Positions 6,253-9,516 of a stretch of 9,516 bases of DNA are shown piece by piece (positions within the stretch are counted from its first letter, which is position 1; the number at the start of each line of letters is the position of its first letter). The stretch covers positions 1 through 9,516 of the forward strand of contig JAISAN010000030.1 in NCBI GenBank assembly GCA_031266635.1, read 5' to 3'. Both the position numbers and the translations under genes were made by a program. This DNA is from Treponema sp. (GTDB taxonomy: Bacteria; Spirochaetota; Spirochaetia; Treponematales; Breznakiellaceae). A model generated the notes under the pieces. The model saw only the letters and a list, made by a program, of their open reading frames with translations. It ran no database searches and was not told where the DNA came from.

Positions 6253-7473
6253 TTAAAGCGATAAAATAATTGCCGCCTGAACTTTCCATCTGACCGGTGC
6301 TTCCGTTTCAAACACATCGCCCAGGCCGGGGAAAAACGCCCCGCCTCCCGCCGTAACCGCGAAATCCGAAACGGGGGCCCACACCAATGAGCCGTACAGT
6401 TCCCCGCCCAAAGCGCGGGACGCCGAAGGGGGATTGCCGGACAGCGTTTCCCCGTCGGTTCTGAAAAAGTAGGTTCCCTCCGCCGAAGCTGAAAGATCGC
6501 GGATAAGCCGCGCCGTATACGTTATCCTGGCAATCATCAGGGCCGACAGGGCGGGGGTAAACACCTGTCCCTGGGCGTTTGAAGTTACCGGCGTAAAGGT
6601 CCCGATGCGCTCATCTACCTTCCCGCTGGACCAGCGGAATTCACCCCGCGCCATGTCCCGCAGGGCCCCCGGCGGTTCCCAGTTTATGCCGGCGGCGGCG
6701 GCAAAATGGGCCGGTACATCTCCCGCCTGGTTTTCCATCAGCCCCGCGGCGGCGGTTCCCGTCAGCGCCAGGCTTTCCTTCGGCAGGACCGTATAGGTGA
6801 TGGTGAAGTATTGGGAGTGCAGGGATGAATCGCCGCCGTTCAGGTCAAACTGGGCGAGGCCGTTCAGGGCCAGGCTGGTCCGGGGCGTTAAATCGGGAAA
6901 CTCCGCCCCCGCGGAAATCATAATCCGCCGGGAGGCGGCGTAGCTTTTCGGATCGGCGTAATCCAGCGGCAGGACGTACCGTTCCCGGTCGCCGGAACTC
7001 ATCACAATTTTCGCCGTTTCTTTGTACAAGAACCCCGTATAAAAGGCCCCCGCGTTAAGCCGGGCCTTTCCCAAAACCAGCGTTCCCCGGAGGCCGTCAA
7101 ACAGGCCCGTTGCGATAAGCCCCGATGGCTCCTGAAACCGGAGGCGGCCCAGCTCCAGAAACAGCGGGGACAGGGGCCGCCAGCTTATGGATGAACGCCC
7201 CGCCTCAAAAAGAAGCGGCGGTTTCCCGTATTTCCATTCCCCCGCTTCGTAGACCGTACTCAACTTTGCCGAAAGGTAGAGCCGCGCCGCATTCCCCAGA
7301 TCGGCGGACACCCAGGGAATGTAGGTTCCGGCATAGCCCGGCTCCCCTTCCCCAGCGCCCCTTAGGTTGGTATATTCGGGGGTTTGCTGTATCACCAGCC
7401 CGAAATCAAGCGCCCGCCCCGGGAGGGCAAGACAGAGAAACATAGAAACCAAAAAATACGCTGATTTATTCAA
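6253..7473 (-). CDS. Outer-membrane beta-barrel protein (TTG start)
   Basis: 406 residues from a TTG at 7473. The signal peptide has K3, a hydrophobic run 6-19 and probable cleavage after the Arg-Ala near 22. The mature part has many alternating strands with Tyr/Phe/Trp, short Gly/Pro/Asp turns and ends in ILSL, consistent with a barrel of perhaps 14-18 strands; no catalytic motif or known porin family was recognised. The start is TTG because GGGGGAGGA precedes it by about 9 bases and it places a charged n-region before the hydrophobic core. The first in-frame ATG (7443) would remove the n-region, and longer starts extend into the preceding gene. TTG overlaps the last 8 bases of the SLH-like lipoprotein gene, so translation may be coupled to that gene. 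Confidence 0.78.
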   Translation of the reverse strand: MNKSAYFLVSMFLCLALPGRALDFGLVIQQTPEYTNLRGAGEGEPGYAGTYIPWVSADLGNAARLYLSAKLSTVYEAGEWKYGKPPLLFEAGRSSISWRPLSPLFLELGRLRFQEPSGLIATGLFDGLRGTLVLGKARLNAGAFYTGFLYKETAKIVMSSGDRERYVLPLDYADPKSYAASRRIMISAGAEFPDLTPRTSLALNGLAQFDLNGGDSSLHSQYFTITYTVLPKESLALTGTAAAGLMENQAGDVPAHFAAAAGINWEPPGALRDMARGEFRWSSGKVDERIGTFTPVTSNAQGQVFTPALSALMIARITYTARLIRDLSASAEGTYFFRTDGETLSGNPPSASRALGGELYGSLVWAPVSDFAVTAGGGAFFPGLGDVFETEAPVRWKVQAAIILSL

Positions 7474-8205
7474 GTTGAAATTCCTCCCCCGGCACGTCCT
7501 CCGCTCCGGCGGAGAACCCTCCGGTTTGTTTTGCCGCGTTCCGCAAAGACCCGGAAACATCTTCCAAAAGCCGCTGCGCTTCCGCCGCGGTCAAGGCCTC
7601 GTCCTCGCCAATATAGGTCAGCGTGTTTCCGAGGATTTGCAAAAATTGCCCGCCCTGTAGATGAGTTCCGGGATCGCCGCCGCCCTGGATAATCCGCAGA
7701 TAGGCCAGTTCCCGGCAGGCGTACCGGGGGCCGGGAAAAAGGGTATAGAGGATTCCGCCCTTTAAGCCAAAGGACTTCATGATGAGGAAGGATACTTCCC
7801 CCAGCCGGACAGGTTCATCCGCTTTTGCCCCGGCGGACAGCCAGCCCCTGGCCTGAGCTTTTGCCGCAGTTCCGGGAATAACTGGTTCCGTATCCGCGTC
7901 GCCGGGCAGGACCCCCGCTGCGGTGAGGATAAACCACGCCGCCTGATCGCGGGTAATTTCGCCGGGGGCGAGCAGATCGTCCAGTTTGGCGGCGGTGGAA
8001 TTCGCCGTTTCGCCATTCGCCGGTACAAAGGGTTCAACAACCGCCGTACCCGCGCAACCGGCGGTAAACAGGACGAGAATAAGGGTAAAAAATAGGGAAA
8101 AAAGTGTTATTAGCCTTCGGGAGCTATACGGAGAACGGAGAACGGAGAACCGGCGCTCAAGGTTAACGCCTGCCGGTTAAATCTGTCAAGTGTCATTTTT
8201 ATCAT
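7466..8205 (-). CDS. SLH-like lipoprotein, frameshifted at a heptamer repeat (predicted phase-OFF)
   Basis: The coding region is continuous only if read across a frame change. ATG at 8205 follows AGGAGGGG (8223-8216) and a promoter; its frame ends at TAATAA (8112-8107). The frame open from 8176 to 7466 carries a basic SSRRL segment, a hydrophobic run and lipobox TAGC (cysteine codon 8056-8054), then about 195 residues, but has no ATG, GTG or TTG before the cysteine. The 7-bp repeat at 8129-8149 lies between. Four copies (or one) would join both parts into a lipoprotein of about 248 residues. The mature part has two or three stretches like 'EITRDQAAWFILTAAGV' and 'VRLGEVSFLIMKSFGL', which resemble S-layer-homology motifs. 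An internal ATG at 7780 lacks export signals. The stop overlaps the barrel gene's TTG start. Confidence 0.7.
8129..8149 (-). repeat. Heptanucleotide tandem repeat (3 x CGGAGAA), putative phase-variation tract
   Basis: Three perfect adjacent CGGAGAA units on the plus strand (TTCTCCG on the coding strand), plus one matching extra base at 8150. The unit is not a multiple of three, so each gain or loss shifts the downstream frame. It lies between the ATG at 8205 and the lipoprotein signal peptide; with three copies the two are out of frame by 2. Confidence 0.9.
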
Positions 8206-8215
8206 TTTTACTAAA

Positions 8216-8223
8216 CCCCTCCT
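8216..8223 (-). promoter_or_regulatory. Shine-Dalgarno AGGAGGGG deciding the start at 8205
   Basis: AGGAGG followed by GG on the minus strand ends 10 bases before ATG 8205. It is the only strong ribosome site upstream of the SLH-like lipoprotein, and it selects the frame that the heptamer repeat then puts out of register. Confidence 0.65.
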
Positions 8224-8253
8224 TTTGTGTTTTTTCGCCGTCCAATATCCATC

Positions 8254-8282
8254 AGTATATCATCATTATATACATGATTCAA
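8254..8282 (-). promoter_or_regulatory. Sigma70-type promoter of the envelope gene cluster
   Basis: TTGAAT (8282-8277) and TATACT (8259-8254) are spaced by exactly 17 bases on the minus strand, in an AT-rich stretch. Transcription would begin near 8247, giving a leader of about 40 bases that holds the AGGAGGGG site. It is the only good promoter seen ahead of the four-gene cluster running to 2930. Confidence 0.68.
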
Positions 8283-8400
8283 GAGATTTTTCGGTAATAT
8301 TTTAAAATGAGGCATTACGGACGGTTCCCGCAATGCAGTATCAAAAAGCCGTCCTTTTCCCTTTTTATTTTGCCTTATTCGTGGCGAGGGTTTAATACCC

Positions 8401-8441
8401 AAGAACCCGCCGCGCAGGGGAGGCCCCGCGGCGGGATTCTT
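8401..8441 (-). terminator. Strong GC hairpin after the dehydrogenase gene, probable terminator
   Basis: CCCGCCGCG (8406-8414) pairs with CGCGGCGGG (8427-8435); an inner GGG/CCC and an outer AAGAA/TTCTT pairing (one bulge) extend it. It lies 24 bases past the dehydrogenase stop. On the minus strand the stem is followed by TTCTTGGG, a weak U-tract, so it may be an imperfect intrinsic terminator. From 8283 to 8400 nothing else convincing is seen. Confidence 0.55.
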
Positions 8442-8464
8442 CATTTGGCGCGGGAACTGTTTTT

Positions 8465-9229
8465 TTAATGGGCGGTGTAGCCGCCGTCTACAACGAATTG
8501 CGAACCCGAGACAAAGGATGCCTCATCGGAAAGCATAAACACCACTATCTCAGCCACCTCTTCCGCGGTGCCAAAACGCCCCTGCGCGTGTTCCGATGCC
8601 AGATGCCTGCGATCCTCTTCGTTCATCCTGGCGATCAGCGGCGTCTCAATGTAACCCGGATGCACGGAATTGATTCGGATACCTTTGTCCGCGTAACCAA
8701 GGGCCGCCGCTTTGGTAAGGCCGGTAACGCCGTGTTTTGCGGCAACGTACCCCACCGCGCCCGCCCGCCCCACAATGCCGAGGACGGATGAGGAGTTGAC
8801 GATGGCGCCGCCGCCGGCCCGCAAAATAGCCGGAATCTGGGCGTGCATGCCGTAAAAAACCGCGTTAAGATTCAATTCGATAACCTGGCGGTACCCCTCA
8901 ATGTCAATGTCCGCAAGAAGCCCCTGGGGGCCGGTTATTCCGGCGTTATTGAACGCCAGGTGCAGGGCCCCGAACTTCTTTTCCGCGAAGGCCACCGCCG
9001 CCTCGTTTGCCGCCGGATCGGTAACGTTGGCGGCAAAGGGTAAAGCCGCGCCTCCGGCGGCGGTAATTTCATTGGCGACCGTCCGGGCCGCTTCTTCCCG
9101 CAAATCGGCCACCACCACTTTGGCGCCCCGCCGCGCCAATTTTATCGCGGTTGCCTTGCCTATTCCCGAAGCACCGCCGGTAACGAGAGCAACTTTCCCT
9201 TCCAAACTGCTTGCACATTTTTTGTCCAT
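8465..9229 (-). CDS. Short-chain dehydrogenase/reductase (classical SDR), NAD-type
   Basis: 254 residues, the usual length for a classical SDR. The cofactor loop TGGASGIG is at 17-24, followed by an acidic residue at the end of strand 2 (VVVAD, D42), which normally favours NAD(H) over NADP(H). NNAG is at 94-97. The catalytic set is N120, S148, Y161 and K165 (YVAAK). The late blocks HPGYIETPL and the C-terminal VSGSQFVVDGGYTAH are typical. It is a soluble cytoplasmic oxidoreductase acting on an alcohol or ketone; the substrate cannot be told from sequence, and sugar, polyol, steroid and acyl substrates are all known in this family. A GGGGGAT site lies just before ATG 9229. It appears to be a single-gene transcript between a promoter at about 9312-9340 and the hairpin at 8401-8441. 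Confidence 0.9.
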   Translation of the reverse strand: MDKKCASSLEGKVALVTGGASGIGKATAIKLARRGAKVVVADLREEAARTVANEITAAGGAALPFAANVTDPAANEAAVAFAEKKFGALHLAFNNAGITGPQGLLADIDIEGYRQVIELNLNAVFYGMHAQIPAILRAGGGAIVNSSSVLGIVGRAGAVGYVAAKHGVTGLTKAAALGYADKGIRINSVHPGYIETPLIARMNEEDRRHLASEHAQGRFGTAEEVAEIVVFMLSDEASFVSGSQFVVDGGYTAH

Positions 9230-9267
9230 GATGATCCCCCTTGAAACAAATAAGATTTTTACTTAGC

Positions 9268-9301
9268 GGCTGTTCCCAAACCACCGGGTTTGGGAACAGC
9301 C
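9268..9301. repeat. Hairpin repeat copy F (CCGGG-centre type), perfect 15-bp stem
   Basis: GGCTGTTCCCAAACC (9268-9282) pairs perfectly with GGTTTGGGAACAGCC (9287-9301) around a 4-base loop. It lies in the predicted 5' leader of the dehydrogenase, almost at the transcript's first base, 38 bases before the start codon. Confidence 0.88.
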
Positions 9302-9311
9302 CCTTAATTCC

Positions 9312-9340
9312 AGTATAAGCCAAATTTTTTCGGTCAACAA
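9312..9340 (-). promoter_or_regulatory. Probable promoter of the dehydrogenase gene
   Basis: TATACT (9317-9312) on the minus strand with TTGTTG (9340-9335) 17 bases upstream; a better-looking TTGACC is only 14 bases away. Transcription would start near 9305, so the mRNA would open with hairpin copy F. Confidence 0.45.
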
Positions 9341-9361
9341 ATTTAGGGGGCGCAATAAAGG

Positions 9362-9378
9362 CGCTCCGTCAAGGAGCG
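9362..9378. repeat. Small inverted repeat in the divergent intergenic region
   Basis: CGCTCC (9362-9367) and GGAGCG (9373-9378) pair around a 5-base loop, extendable by G:T pairs. It sits between the two divergent promoters; operator or chance are both possible. Confidence 0.35.
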
Positions 9379-9451
9379 TTCGTACAAAAATGCAGCGCAC
9401 GCCCGGCGCTCGGGAACATCTCCGGTTATCCAAATACCCCCATTTTTTACC

Positions 9452-9479
9452 TTGACTTTTCCGTAGATTGTAGTATTAT
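9452..9479 (+). promoter_or_regulatory. Plus-strand promoter for the gene entering at the right edge
   Basis: TTGACT (9452-9457) and TATTAT (9474-9479) are spaced by 16 bases. Transcription would start near 9486, a short leader before the strong ribosome binding site. Confidence 0.6.
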
Positions 9480-9492
9480 TATAAGTGCCACT

Positions 9493-9500
9493 GGAGGAGG
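9493..9500 (+). promoter_or_regulatory. Strong ribosome binding site GGAGGAGG
   Basis: GGAGGAGG lies 7 bases before a GTG at 9508, an ideal spacing, and decides the GTG start of the gene that leaves the window. Confidence 0.7.
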
Positions 9501-9507
9501 CGGCTTT

Positions 9508-9516
9508 GTGGCCCCC
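9508..9516 (+). CDS. First three codons of an unidentified gene (GTG start)
   Basis: Only GTG GCC CCC is visible. The gene is inferred from the promoter at 9452-9479 and the GGAGGAGG site. Nothing can be said about its function. Confidence 0.5.

Noticed and set aside
7466..7780. Start of the SLH-like gene at the internal ATG 7780
   Set aside because: There is no good ribosome site and no export signal, and homologous-looking coding sequence with a signal peptide continues upstream to 8176.
7777..8040. 87-codon minus-strand reading frame upstream of the 104-codon frame
   Set aside because: It is rich in Arg/Pro as expected of a shifted frame. The frame in register with 7466-7780 encodes a proper lipobox and continuous protein through the same region, so this is its shadow.
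8184..8189. TTGACA on the minus strand within the leader-coding region of the SLH-like gene
   Set aside because: The hexamer 17 bases downstream (TTAACC) is a poor -10, and a better promoter with correct spacing lies at 8254-8282.
8211..8444. 77-codon minus-strand reading frame after the dehydrogenase gene
   Set aside because: It starts inside the GC-rich terminator-like hairpin, has no ribosome site, and covers the promoter of the next cluster. Its composition shifts abruptly along its length, and it looks like a by-product of the hairpin sequence.

Overview
The window looks like a chromosomal stretch from a host-associated spirochaete, most likely a Treponema relative. The reasons are the density of secreted, outer-membrane-barrel and lipoprotein genes with relaxed lipoboxes, a Bacillus-type chorismate mutase, and short perfect hairpin repeats dispersed between genes. 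This assignment is inference from gene style; no rRNA or marker gene is present. Almost every gene lies on the minus strand. Exceptions are a two-gene plus-strand unit at 2186-2898 and the first codons of a plus-strand gene at the right edge.

Layout, left to right. Minus-strand pair 858->1: a small outer-membrane barrel protein followed by the start of a lipoprotein, with a good promoter near 938-967. Minus-strand 1929->1105: a single-pass, SPFH/band-7-like membrane protein. Intergenic 1930-2185 holds three hairpin repeats. Plus-strand 2186-2898: a three-helix membrane protein overlapping by ATGA with an AroH-type chorismate mutase. Minus-strand 8205->2930: a cell-envelope cluster of four genes (SLH-like lipoprotein, outer-membrane barrel, FecR-domain secreted protein, 830-residue parallel beta-helix lipoprotein). 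Minus-strand 9229->8465: a short-chain dehydrogenase/reductase. Right edge: plus-strand promoter, ribosome binding site and GTG start of an unseen gene.

The most interesting element is at the head of the envelope cluster. A promoter (8254-8282), a Shine-Dalgarno and an ATG at 8205 lead into a 7-bp tandem repeat (three copies, 8129-8149) directly in front of a lipoprotein signal peptide. As sequenced, the ATG frame runs into TAATAA at 8112-8107. The signal peptide and the rest of the lipoprotein lie in another frame that has no usable start codon. One extra repeat unit (or two fewer) would fuse them exactly in frame. This has the structure of a slipped-strand phase-variation switch caught in the OFF state, and the next gene overlaps it by 8 bases and starts with TTG, so it may be translationally coupled to the switch.

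A second theme is a family of intergenic palindromes (stems of about 11-17 bp) whose stems vary by compensating changes and whose centres fall into two types. They sit in leaders or between genes, often just downstream of a predicted promoter.
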